Assembly: GCF_003011965.1 (NCBI RefSeq)
Contig: NZ_PXWG01000005.1
Coordinates: forward strand, 62,001-126,000
Source: Streptosporangium nondiastaticum
GTDB taxonomy: Bacteria > Actinomycetota > Actinomycetes > Streptomycetales > Streptomycetaceae
Reading direction: 5' to 3'
Length of the DNA: 64,000 nt
Positions 1-7,675 of this stretch are shown here, in pieces. Numbering within the stretch: position 1 is the first letter of the stretch; each line of letters begins with the position of its first letter. Below the pieces are notes generated by a model, which was not told the origin of the DNA, did no database searches, and worked only from the letters and a program-made list of their open reading frames with translations. Made by a program: the position numbers and the translations under genes.

Positions 1-773
1 CGGGCGCACACGCGCCGGAGACGGCGCAGCACCTGGGCGACGTGCGAGCCGAAGACGCCCCGGTAGGTGTGGCACTCGTCGATGACGACGTAGCGCAGGG
101 CGCGCAGGAAGGAGGACCACCTGGGGTGGGCGGGCAGGATGGAGCGGTGGAGCATGTCGGGGTTGGTGAGCGCGTAATTGGCGTACTGGCGCACCCACTC
201 CCGCTCCTCGACCGGCGTGTCCCCGTCGTAGACGGCGGGCCGGACGCCCTTGCCCAGGGGCTCGGCGAGGGCGCGCACGGCGCGCCGCTGGTCGGCGGCC
301 AGGGCCTTGGTGGGGGCGAGGTACAGGGCGGTCGCGCCGCGGCCGTTCGGAGCCTCCGAGCCGTCCAGCAGGGCGCTGAGGACCGGCGCCAGGTACGCGA
401 GGGACTTCCCGGAGGCGGTGCCGGTGGCCACGACGACCGACTCGCCGCGCAGCGCGTGCGCGGCGGTGAGAGCCTGGTGGGCCCAGGGCCGCTCGATTCC
501 GGCGGCCCGGACGGCCTCGACCACTTCCGGCCGGATCTGCTCAGGCCAGGGGGCATGACGTCCCGGACGCGGGGGCAAGTGCTCCGTATGAGTGATGCGT
601 GCAGCCCGGTCGGCCCCGGCGGTCAGTCGGTCGAGGACTGTCCGGGGAGCGGGATGTACGCCCGCCTCCGGCGGGAGTTGATCGTTGGCCATCGGCACCG
701 AGTGTGTCACTGGCGTGACGGACAATGGCGTCAAGGCGTCGTGCGCGCCTGCCGGTAAGTGATTGAATGCCAT
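1..773 (-). CDS. DEAD/DEAH-box helicase, N-terminal part (cut by window edge)
   Basis: Superfamily 2 helicase, cut at its C-terminal side by the window edge. Translation from the ATG at 773 gives [19 protein letters not shown], then the Q-motif region 'RPWAHQ', Walker A '[10 protein letters not shown]' and, near the edge, the Walker B box 'DECHTYRG'. The DExH box with HTYRG is typical of the YprA/MrfA-like helicases with a C-terminal DUF1998 zinc domain, which would lie outside the window. A second in-frame ATG at 692 is possible; the longer form is preferred because its N-terminus looks conserved in Streptomyces. The gene is divergent from bldG, with which it shares a very short upstream region. 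Confidence 0.9.
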   Translation of the reverse strand, partial: MAFNHLPAGAHDALTPLSVTPVTHSVPMANDQLPPEAGVHPAPRTVLDRLTAGADRAARITHTEHLPPRPGRHAPWPEQIRPEVVEAVRAAGIERPWAHQALTAAHALRGESVVVATGTASGKSLAYLAPVLSALLDGSEAPNGRGATALYLAPTKALAADQRRAVRALAEPLGKGVRPAVYDGDTPVEEREWVRQYANYALTNPDMLHRSILPAHPRWSSFLRALRYVVIDECHTYRGVFGSHVAQVLRRLRRVCA

Positions 774-827
774 CGCGGCTGCCGATCCATGGGGGGCGAC
801 CGCTCGATGCAAGGTGCTGGAGGATCC

Positions 828-1169
828 GTGGACCTGTCCCTGTCGACCGAGACCGTAGGCGACCGTACGGTTGTCCGGGTCGGTGGCGAGATTGATGTGT
901 ACACCGCGCCCAAGCTGCGTGAGCAGCTGGTCGAGCTTGTCAACGACGGCAGCTATCACCTCGTCGTGGACATGGAGGGCGTCGACTTCCTCGACTCCAC
1001 CGGGCTCGGCGTCCTGGTCGGCGGGCTGAAGCGGGTGCGTGCCCACGAGGGCTCGCTGCGCCTGGTCTGCAACCAGGAGCGCATTCTCAAGATTTTCCGT
1101 ATCACCGGTCTCACCAAGGTGTTCCCGATCCACACCTCGGTGGAGGATGCGGTGCAGGCGACCGACTGA
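828..1169 (+). CDS. bldG: BldG anti-anti-sigma factor (STAS domain)
   Basis: 113-residue STAS-domain anti-sigma factor antagonist. The protein is close to S. coelicolor BldG, which is needed for aerial mycelium formation and antibiotic production. The phosphorylatable serine lies in '[15 protein letters not shown]' (Ser about 57). The GTG start at 828 has GGAGG just upstream and gives VDLSLST; in-frame ATGs further upstream would add an unrelated tail. It is followed after 115 bases by the anti-sigma factor gene, the usual bldG operon. Switching is expected by phosphorylation and dephosphorylation of the serine. Confidence 0.95.
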   Translation: MDLSLSTETVGDRTVVRVGGEIDVYTAPKLREQLVELVNDGSYHLVVDMEGVDFLDSTGLGVLVGGLKRVRAHEGSLRLVCNQERILKIFRITGLTKVFPIHTSVEDAVQATD

Positions 1170-1284
1170 GGTCGCCGGGGAAGACTGTCACGCGGGGGGA
1201 ACCCGGGCCCCGGGCCCGGCCCCCTCGTGAGTCCGCCCTTTTCCGGATGCAGGGGAGAGGGCACGTACGACCGAGGGGGATGGC

Positions 1285-1737
1285 ATGGCCACCGTCGAAC
1301 TGCTCTTCAGTGCCCTTCCCGAGCATGTCCGGACCGCCCGGCTGGTGGCGGCCGCGGTGGCGCGCCGCGCCGGTGTGGACGAGGCCGTGCTGGACGAGGT
1401 CCGGCTCGCCGTGGGCGAGGCCTGTTCGCGCGCGGTCGGCCTGCACATCACCCATGAGGTGGCCACGCCCGTGCGGGTGACGCTGATCGAGGAGGAGAAG
1501 AAGTTCTCCATCGAGGTGGGGGACGACGCCCCCCGCCCCGCGCCGCTCGACCTCGCCTCTGCGAACGGTTCGGAGCGCCCCGCGCCCGGGCACGAGGACC
1601 CCGGCGCCGACAGCGAGGACGACATGGGCCTCGCCGTCATCAGCGGCCTGGTCGACGACGTCGAGGTGACCGCGGACGAGCGCGGCGGACTGATCCGCAT
1701 GAGCTGGCCGATCGCCCCCGCGACCGTGGCGTCGTAG
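1285..1737 (+). CDS. RsbW-like anti-sigma factor, BldG partner
   Basis: 150-residue GHKL ATPase-fold protein, the expected partner of BldG (the gene often called orf3 in S. coelicolor). The N-box region reads 'DEVRLAVGEACSRAV': the glutamate is present, but the asparagine usual four residues later (ExxxN) is arginine, so Mg-ATP binding may be altered. The G1 box is 'DDMGLAVISGLVDDV'. An acidic, proline-rich loop of about 25 residues sits between the two. The start has only a weak AGGG-type ribosome binding site. The order bldG then this gene, same strand, supports a partner-switch pair. Confidence 0.85.
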   Translation: MATVELLFSALPEHVRTARLVAAAVARRAGVDEAVLDEVRLAVGEACSRAVGLHITHEVATPVRVTLIEEEKKFSIEVGDDAPRPAPLDLASANGSERPAPGHEDPGADSEDDMGLAVISGLVDDVEVTADERGGLIRMSWPIAPATVAS

Positions 1738-2247
1738 CCCGACCGGGCGTATTGCCGTAGCCCGTCCTCCTCGGACAGGCGTAACTCCTGGCTGCTCCGG
1801 GATCGCGTCCGGGATCGCGACCCGGCGACGCGTCATCAGCGCCCTTTTGCCGGCGCCTTCGCAAACGTTCACCGGACCACGCCGGGGCCCGCTCGCGCGG
1901 GACCGCTTCACCGGCTCTTCCATGAATTGATCAGCAGTGAATTCCGCGATCTTTTCGCTGATCTTTTCACTGATCGCCACCCGGGGCCGGAATGGATCTC
2001 CGGCCGCAGCGCATTCCGATCTCCATTGCCGATCTCCGTCCGAGATCGTTTATCCGGCGGATCATTCACTCGATCTTCACTTGCACAGGCCAATTCCCTT
2101 TGCCGCGCTCTGTTTTGATCTCGCCGGGCTCCCTACAATCCGTCCATCTTGAGCTCAGGACGCCTGAGCGTGGCTGCTGTTCCGTGCGCGTGGACCAATC
2201 GCGCGGAGGAGCTGCGCGCCCATGTGCCAAACGTCTAGGGAGGACGA
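1738..2247 (+). other. Intergenic region upstream of hppA
   Basis: 510 bases with no convincing gene. It is clearly less GC-rich than its surroundings between about 1920 and 2140. It holds a 12-bp tandem repeat (gatcttttcgct, 1948-1959 and 1960-1971, then gatc) and several more gatct words. The hppA promoter is expected near its right end, leaving a leader of about 100 bases. Confidence 0.6.
2134..2139 (+). promoter_or_regulatory. Candidate -10 element (TACAAT) for hppA
   Basis: TACAAT matches a SigA-type -10 hexamer in an AT-richer stretch. The -35 is poor (TGTTTT at 17-bp spacing). Transcription would start near 2146 and give a leader of about 100 bases. Confidence 0.4.
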
Positions 2248-4638
2248 ATGGCGGGGCCCCTCACCCCTTCACAGGTGGACTTCACTCAGCATCTCGCAGC
2301 CGAACTCACCCAGGGCAACCGCACCATGGTGATCGTGATCGCAGCCGTCGCCCTCGCGGCGCTCGTGGTCGCCGTCGCCCTGGTGCGGCAGGTCCTCGCG
2401 GCGGGCGAGGGCACCGACAGCATGAGAAAGATCGCGGCGGCGGTGCAGGAAGGCGCCAACGCGTATCTCGCGCGGCAGTTGCGCACGCTCGGCGTATTCG
2501 CCGTGGCGGTGTTCTTCCTCCTGATGCTCCTGCCGGCCGACAACTGGTCGCAGCGCATCGGGCGTTCGGTCTTCTTCCTGATCGGAGCGCTGTTCTCGGC
2601 GGCCACCGGCTATATCGGCATGTGGCTCGCCGTGCGCAGCAATGTGCGGGTCGCCGCTGCGGCGCGCGAGGCCACTCCGGCACCGGGAGAGCCGGAGAAG
2701 GATCTGACGGCCGTGTCCCACAAGGCCATGAAGATCGCGTTTCGGACGGGTGGCGTCGTCGGGATGTTCACCGTCGGCCTCGGCCTGCTGGGCGCCTCCT
2801 GCGTCGTCCTCGTCTACGCGGCCGACGCGCCCAAGGTGCTGGAGGGATTCGGCTTCGGCGCGGCGCTGCTGGCCATGTTCATGAGGGTCGGCGGCGGCAT
2901 CTTCACCAAGGCGGCCGACGTCGGCGCCGACCTCGTCGGCAAGGTCGAGCAGGGCATCCCCGAGGACGACCCGCGCAACGCCGCCACCATCGCGGACAAC
3001 GTGGGTGACAACGTGGGCGACTGCGCGGGCATGGCGGCCGACCTCTTCGAGTCGTACGCCGTGACGCTGGTGGCCGCGCTGATCCTCGGCAAGGCGGCCT
3101 TCGGTGACGCGGGCCTCGCCTTCCCCCTGCTCGTCCCCGCGATCGGCGTGCTCACGGCGATGGTCGGCATCTTCGCGGTCGCACCGCGCCGCGCCGACCG
3201 CAGCGGGATGAGCGCGATCAACCGCGGGTTCTTCATCTCGGCCGTCATCTCGCTGGCCCTGGTAGCCGCCGCGGTGTTCGCGTACCTGCCCTCCAGCTAC
3301 GCCGATCTGAAGGGCATCGGCGACGACGCCATCCGTGCCCACTCCGGCGACCCCCGCGTGCTGGCGCTCGTGGCCGTGGCCATCGGCATCGTCCTCGCCG
3401 CGCTCATCCAGCAGCTGACGGGGTACTTCACGGAGACCAGCCGGCGGCCGGTGCGCGACATCGGCAAGACGTCCCTGACCGGCCCGGCGACGGTGGTCCT
3501 CGCCGGCATCTCCATCGGCCTGGAGTCCGCCGTCTACTCGGCGGTGCTCATCGCGCTGGGCGTCTACGGGGCGTTCCTGCTCGGCGGCACGTCCATCATG
3601 CTGGCCCTGTTCGCGGTCGCGCTCGCCGGCACCGGCCTGCTGACCACCGTGGGCGTCATCGTCGCCATGGACACCTTCGGCCCGGTCTCCGACAACGCCC
3701 AGGGCATCGCCGAGATGTCCGGTGACGTCGAGGGCGCCGGGGCGCAGGTGCTCACCGACCTCGACGCCGTCGGCAACACCACCAAGGCCATCACCAAGGG
3801 CATCGCCATCGCCACGGCCGTCCTGGCGGCGTCGGCGCTCTTCGGCTCGTACCGCGACGCGATCGCGACCGCCGTGCGGGACGTGCACGCGAAGTCCGGG
3901 GAGCTGGGCCTGAGTCTGGACATCTCGCAGCCCAACAACCTCGTGGGGCTGGTCCTCGGGGCCGCGGTCGTCTTCCTCTTCTCCGGGCTGGCCATCAACG
4001 CCGTGTCCCGGTCGGCGGGCGCGGTGGTCTACGAGGTGCGGCGGCAGTTCCGCGAGCACCCCGGGATCATGGATTACAGCGAGAAGCCGGAGTACGGGCG
4101 CGTGGTGGACATCTGCACCAAGGACGCGCTGCGCGAACTCGCCACGCCCGGCCTGCTGGCCGTCATGGCGCCCATCGCGGTCGGCTTCTCGCTCGGCGTC
4201 GGCGCGCTCGGCTCGTACCTCGCGGGCGCCATCGGCACCGGCACCCTGATGGCCGTCTTCCTCGCCAACTCCGGTGGTGCCTGGGACAACGCCAAGAAGC
4301 TGGTGGAGGACGGGAAGCACGGCGGCAAGGGCAGCGAGGCGCACGCCGCCACGGTCATCGGCGACACGGTCGGCGACCCCTTCAAGGACACCGCCGGACC
4401 GGCCATCAACCCGCTGCTGAAGGTCATGAACCTGGTGGCGCTGCTGATCGCCCCCGCGGTGGTCAAGTTCTCCTACGGCGTCGACGCCAACAAGGGCCTG
4501 CGGATCGGGGTCGCGGTGCTGGCGATCGTCGTCATCGTCGGTGCGGTGTACGTCTCGAAGCGGCGCGGGGTCGCCGTGGGAGACGACGGGAACGCCGAAC
4601 GGGCGGCGAAGTCCGCCGATCCGGCGGTGGTGTCGTAA
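2248..4638 (+). CDS. hppA: Membrane proton-pumping pyrophosphatase
   Basis: 796-residue membrane-bound inorganic pyrophosphatase that couples pyrophosphate hydrolysis to proton export; about 15-16 membrane segments are visible. Signature regions are present: 'GGGIFTKAADVGADLVGK', 'DNVGDNVGDCAGMAADLFE' and, near the C-terminus, 'GGAWDNAKK' and 'GDTVGDPFKDTAGP'. The motif 'GNTTKAITKG' has lysine where potassium-dependent enzymes have alanine, pointing to the potassium-independent class. ATG at 2248 follows a strong GGGAGG site. The gene ends inside a 15-bp tandem repeat that puts four further in-frame stops behind the first (see 4632-4706). Confidence 0.97.
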   Translation: MAGPLTPSQVDFTQHLAAELTQGNRTMVIVIAAVALAALVVAVALVRQVLAAGEGTDSMRKIAAAVQEGANAYLARQLRTLGVFAVAVFFLLMLLPADNWSQRIGRSVFFLIGALFSAATGYIGMWLAVRSNVRVAAAAREATPAPGEPEKDLTAVSHKAMKIAFRTGGVVGMFTVGLGLLGASCVVLVYAADAPKVLEGFGFGAALLAMFMRVGGGIFTKAADVGADLVGKVEQGIPEDDPRNAATIADNVGDNVGDCAGMAADLFESYAVTLVAALILGKAAFGDAGLAFPLLVPAIGVLTAMVGIFAVAPRRADRSGMSAINRGFFISAVISLALVAAAVFAYLPSSYADLKGIGDDAIRAHSGDPRVLALVAVAIGIVLAALIQQLTGYFTETSRRPVRDIGKTSLTGPATVVLAGISIGLESAVYSAVLIALGVYGAFLLGGTSIMLALFAVALAGTGLLTTVGVIVAMDTFGPVSDNAQGIAEMSGDVEGAGAQVLTDLDAVGNTTKAITKGIAIATAVLAASALFGSYRDAIATAVRDVHAKSGELGLSLDISQPNNLVGLVLGAAVVFLFSGLAINAVSRSAGAVVYEVRRQFREHPGIMDYSEKPEYGRVVDICTKDALRELATPGLLAVMAPIAVGFSLGVGALGSYLAGAIGTGTLMAVFLANSGGAWDNAKKLVEDGKHGGKGSEAHAATVIGDTVGDPFKDTAGPAINPLLKVMNLVALLIAPAVVKFSYGVDANKGLRIGVAVLAIVVIVGAVYVSKRRGVAVGDDGNAERAAKSADPAVVS

Positions 4639-4706
4639 GAAGCGCCGTCGTAAGAAGCGCTGTCGTGAGAAGCACTGTCGTAAGAAGAGCTGTCGTGAGA
4701 AGCGGT
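4632..4706 (+). repeat. 15-bp tandem repeat x5 spanning the hppA stop
   Basis: Five copies of gtcgtaagaagcgct-like units at 4632, 4647, 4662, 4677 and 4692. Each copy carries a stop in the hppA frame: TAA, TAA, TGA, TAA, TGA. The first is the hppA stop. The differences between copies at the stop position are TAA/TGA swaps, so stop function is kept in all five. Confidence 0.95.
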
Positions 4707-4928
4707 TCCGTACGGAACTGACGCCTCGACACTTCGGACCGGGCCGGTGGCGGCGGCAGGCAGCCGTCCGCCGCCGGCCCGGGAAACACCGGGAAACAGG
4801 TGCGGTGAATGACACGCTGAGCTTGGTGCAAATGGCTTTAAAAGGGGGCATACGGGGTGCTCGTCTCCTGGGCGGTCCCGCTCGGACGTGTAAGTTCCGG
4901 GCCGAGAGCCATCGAAGGGACCGATCCG

Positions 4929-5504
4929 GTGAACAAGAAGCTCGCGGCCGCACTGTCCGGCGGTACGGCGCTCCTGCTGGCGCTGACCGGCTGCAGCGGC
5001 GACGACGACCAGAGCAAGAAGAAGCTGGACGACTGGGCCAAGAAGGTCTGCGACCAGATGCAGCCCCAGGTGAAGAAGATCCTGGACGCCAACAAGTCGA
5101 TCGCGAGCGTCCAGACCGAGGAGGACTCCAAGAAGGTCCAGCAGACCGACTCCGCGGGCTTCCAGGTCAGCGTCGACGCGTACAAGGCGCTCGCCAACGC
5201 GGTGCAGGACGCGGGCGCTCCGCCGGTCAAGGACGGCGAGACCAGCCAGAAGAACGCCGTCAAGGCGCTCAACGACCTCTCCACGGCGTACGCGAACCTG
5301 AAGAAGCGGAGCGACGCCCTCGACACCGGTGACAAGAACAAGTTCGGCGAGGGCCTCAGGAGCATCGGCGGGGACATCGCCAAGCTCAGCGGCCAGAGCT
5401 CCGAGGCGCTCAAGAAGCTGCAGGAGGGCGACGTCGGCAAGGCCATGGCCAAGCAGCCGGGCTGCCAGAAGAACTCGCTCTCGCCGGCGCCGTCGAAGAG
5501 CTGA
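4929..5504 (+). CDS. Small lipoprotein of unknown function
   Basis: 191 residues. The N-terminus MNKKLAAALSGGTALLLALT followed by GCSGDDD is a lipoprotein signal peptide with lipobox LTGC, so the mature protein is expected on the outer face of the cytoplasmic membrane. The rest is lysine- and acidic-rich, probably helical, with no recognised enzyme motif. A gene of this type lies between hppA and the methyltransferase in other Streptomyces. GTG at 4929 has GAAGGGA upstream. Confidence 0.8.
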   Translation: MNKKLAAALSGGTALLLALTGCSGDDDQSKKKLDDWAKKVCDQMQPQVKKILDANKSIASVQTEEDSKKVQQTDSAGFQVSVDAYKALANAVQDAGAPPVKDGETSQKNAVKALNDLSTAYANLKKRSDALDTGDKNKFGEGLRSIGGDIAKLSGQSSEALKKLQEGDVGKAMAKQPGCQKNSLSPAPSKS

Positions 5505-5532
5505 CCCCGGCGTGAAGAGCTGACCCCGGCGC
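5495..5532 (+). repeat. 19-bp tandem duplication spanning a stop codon
   Basis: gaagagctgaccccggcg(t/c) occurs at 5495-5513 and 5514-5532. Each copy contains TGA; the first is the lipoprotein stop, the second is out of frame. A third degenerate copy follows (cgtcgaagagccggcccccggcg). Confidence 0.85.
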
Positions 5533-5664
5533 CGTCGAAGAGCCGGCCCCCGGCGTCGCCGGGCCCGGGCGCGCGGCGGTGCACGGCGCGGCCGCGTCCC
5601 CGGGGCGCGGCGCCGCACCCCGCCGCTTTCGGCGTTTGCCGGCGCCGCCCCCGACAATGGTCCC

Positions 5665-7191
5665 GTGAGTACGCTCCTTCCCGCCGCCGACCGCGCGCGC
5701 AGCTCCCGGCTGCGCGACGCCCTGCTCGCCGCGGCCTTCACCGCTGACGGCCTCCTCGACCTGCTGGGCGCCCCCGCCTACGCCGCCCTCGCGCGCAGCG
5801 AGACCGTTCCGGCCCTGCGCGCCACCCGCGGCGACGGTCCGCTGGAGACGCTGGTCCGCCTCTTCCTGCTGCAGATGCCGGCCCCGTACGCGCGGGCCGC
5901 GGCCGCGCTGCCGGTCGACGACTGCCTCGCCGGCGGCTGGCTCGTCCGCGACGGGGACGCCGTCCGCGCCACCGTGGACGTGCGCCCCTACGGCGGCCCC
6001 GACGGGCAGGACTGGTGGATCGTCTCCGACCTGGGCTGCGCGGTCGGCGGTGCCGGCGGCATCGCCGGGGGCGGGACCGGCCCCTCCGGGGTCGACCGCG
6101 CGCAGCTCGTCCTCGGCGTCGGCGGCGCCTCGACCACCCTGGCGGGCATCACCGTCCGCACGCCCGTCGCGAGCGCCCTCGACCTGGGCACGGGCTCCGG
6201 CATCCAGGCCCTGCACGCCACCCAGCACGCCACGCGCGTCACCGCGACCGACCTCAACCCGCGCGCCCTGCACATCGCGCGGCTCACGCTGGAGCTGTCC
6301 GGCGTGGCCGAGGCGGACCTGCGCGAGGGCTCGCTCTTCGAGCCGGTCGCGAACGACACCTTCGACCTGATCGTCTCCAACCCGCCGTTCGTCATCTCGC
6401 CCGGTGCCCGCCTGACCTACCGCGACGGCGGCATGGGCGGCGACGATCTGTGCCGCACCCTCGTCCAGCAGTCGGCTGACCGGCTGAACGACGGCGGCTA
6501 CTGCCAGCTGCTCGCCAACTGGCAGCACGTCGAGGGCGAGGACTGGCGCGAGCGGCTCTCCTCCTGGGTGCCGCGCGGCTGCGACGCCTGGATCGTCCAG
6601 CGCGAGGTGCAGGACGTCGCCCAGTACGCCGAGCTGTGGCTGCGCGACGCGGGCGACCACCGCGCGGACCCGGCCGAGTACGCGGCCCGCTACGACGCGT
6701 GGCTGGAGGAGTTCGAGGCCCGCAGGACCAAGGGCATCGGATTTGGCTGGATCACGCTGCGCAAGTCGGGCGCCGACCGGCCGTCCGTGGTGGCCGAGGA
6801 ATGGCCGCACCCGGTCGAGCAGCCGCTCGGCCCCGCCGTGCGCGCCCACTTCGACCGGCAGGACTTCCTGCGCGCCCACGACGACGCCGCGCTGCTCGCC
6901 TCGCGCTTCGTCCTGGCCGGCGAGGTCGTGCAGGAGCAGGTCGGCCTGCCGGGCGCGGAGGACCCCGAGCACGTGGTGCTGCGCCAGAACCGCGGCATGC
7001 GGCGGGCCACCAAGGTGGACACCGTCGGCGCGGGCTTCGCGGGCGTGTGCGACGGCTCCCTCACCGCCGGCCGGATCCTCGACGCGATCGCCCAGCTGGT
7101 CGGCGAGGACCCGGTCCTGCTGCGGGACCGGACGCCGGAGGCGATCAGGATGCTCGTCGAGCAGGGCTTCCTGACGCCCGCGGGGGAGTAG
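5665..7191 (+). CDS. SAM-dependent methyltransferase
   Basis: 508-residue class I methyltransferase. After about 170 residues of a poorly characterised N-terminal domain comes the SAM-binding motif 'DLGTGSGIQALHA' (about 173), then 'VTATDLNPRAL' and the catalytic 'SNPPFVI' (about 238), the NPPF box of PrmC/RsmC-like enzymes that methylate amide or exocyclic amino nitrogens. The substrate is unknown; rRNA or protein glutamine are both possible. A long C-terminal domain follows. GTG at 5665 was chosen from position and context. The 3' end carries a stop-spanning repeat. Confidence 0.8.
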   Translation: MSTLLPAADRARSSRLRDALLAAAFTADGLLDLLGAPAYAALARSETVPALRATRGDGPLETLVRLFLLQMPAPYARAAAALPVDDCLAGGWLVRDGDAVRATVDVRPYGGPDGQDWWIVSDLGCAVGGAGGIAGGGTGPSGVDRAQLVLGVGGASTTLAGITVRTPVASALDLGTGSGIQALHATQHATRVTATDLNPRALHIARLTLELSGVAEADLREGSLFEPVANDTFDLIVSNPPFVISPGARLTYRDGGMGGDDLCRTLVQQSADRLNDGGYCQLLANWQHVEGEDWRERLSSWVPRGCDAWIVQREVQDVAQYAELWLRDAGDHRADPAEYAARYDAWLEEFEARRTKGIGFGWITLRKSGADRPSVVAEEWPHPVEQPLGPAVRAHFDRQDFLRAHDDAALLASRFVLAGEVVQEQVGLPGAEDPEHVVLRQNRGMRRATKVDTVGAGFAGVCDGSLTAGRILDAIAQLVGEDPVLLRDRTPEAIRMLVEQGFLTPAGE

Positions 7192-7250
7192 CCCCGCCCG
7201 CGCCGCGGGGGAGTAGCCCGCCCGCGCTGCGCGGAATAGCCCACCCGCGT
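7179..7250 (+). repeat. About 25-bp tandem repeat x3 spanning a stop codon
   Basis: Two near-identical 25-bp units beginning cgcgggggagtag at 7179 and 7204, then a degenerate third (gcgcggaatagcccacccgcg, from 7229). Each contains TAG (7189, 7214, 7237). The first is the methyltransferase stop and the third is back in its frame. Confidence 0.85.
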
Positions 7251-7675
7251 TTACGAGCCGCGATTCCGGACATCGTTTTCAGGACAACCTGCTGCCCGTG
7301 GCCCGGCCGGACGCTTATGCGGCGGACGGGTCGGGCAGGGCCATGTCAAGGATTGTCCCGGGGGCCGGTGACTCTTTCGGGTCCAAGCCCGCGCCCCCGC
7401 GGCGCGCGGCCCGCCGTCCGTCCCTCCGTTGTCAGACCCTTGGCCAGGGCCGCCGGGGTCCGGCGAAGCGCGGCGCCGGGGGCGGAGTGGACGTAGCCTT
7501 CATTACGACCCTAAGAGTGTGATGTTGGATACCGTGCTGGTTAGAACGTACATCGGGTTACCGTTCGAGTGGCGTTGCGGACTTTTTCCGTTTGACACGG
7601 GGGCGGGATGTACCGTCACACTCCGCAGCGTCACCGCAGCGCCCACACCGAGTGCCGACCGGAAGAAGAGCGAAG
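7192..7675 (+). other. Intergenic region upstream of topA
   Basis: About 480 bases without a convincing gene. After the stop-spanning repeat the part from 7500 to 7600 is less GC-rich and probably contains the topA promoters. TTGACA at 7592-7597 is a perfect -35 hexamer, but no good -10 lies at standard spacing, so the site is only a candidate. Confidence 0.5.

Noticed and set aside
4638..4928. Small coding frame formed by the 15-bp repeat on the minus strand (LLTTA/SYDSA repeats)
   Set aside because: The repeated residues follow from the DNA repeat; no start with a ribosome site and no family support.
2269..4953. Long open frames opposite hppA and other real genes
   Set aside because: High GC creates long antisense frames; they lack ribosome sites, family motifs and codon bias, while the sense strands carry known genes.
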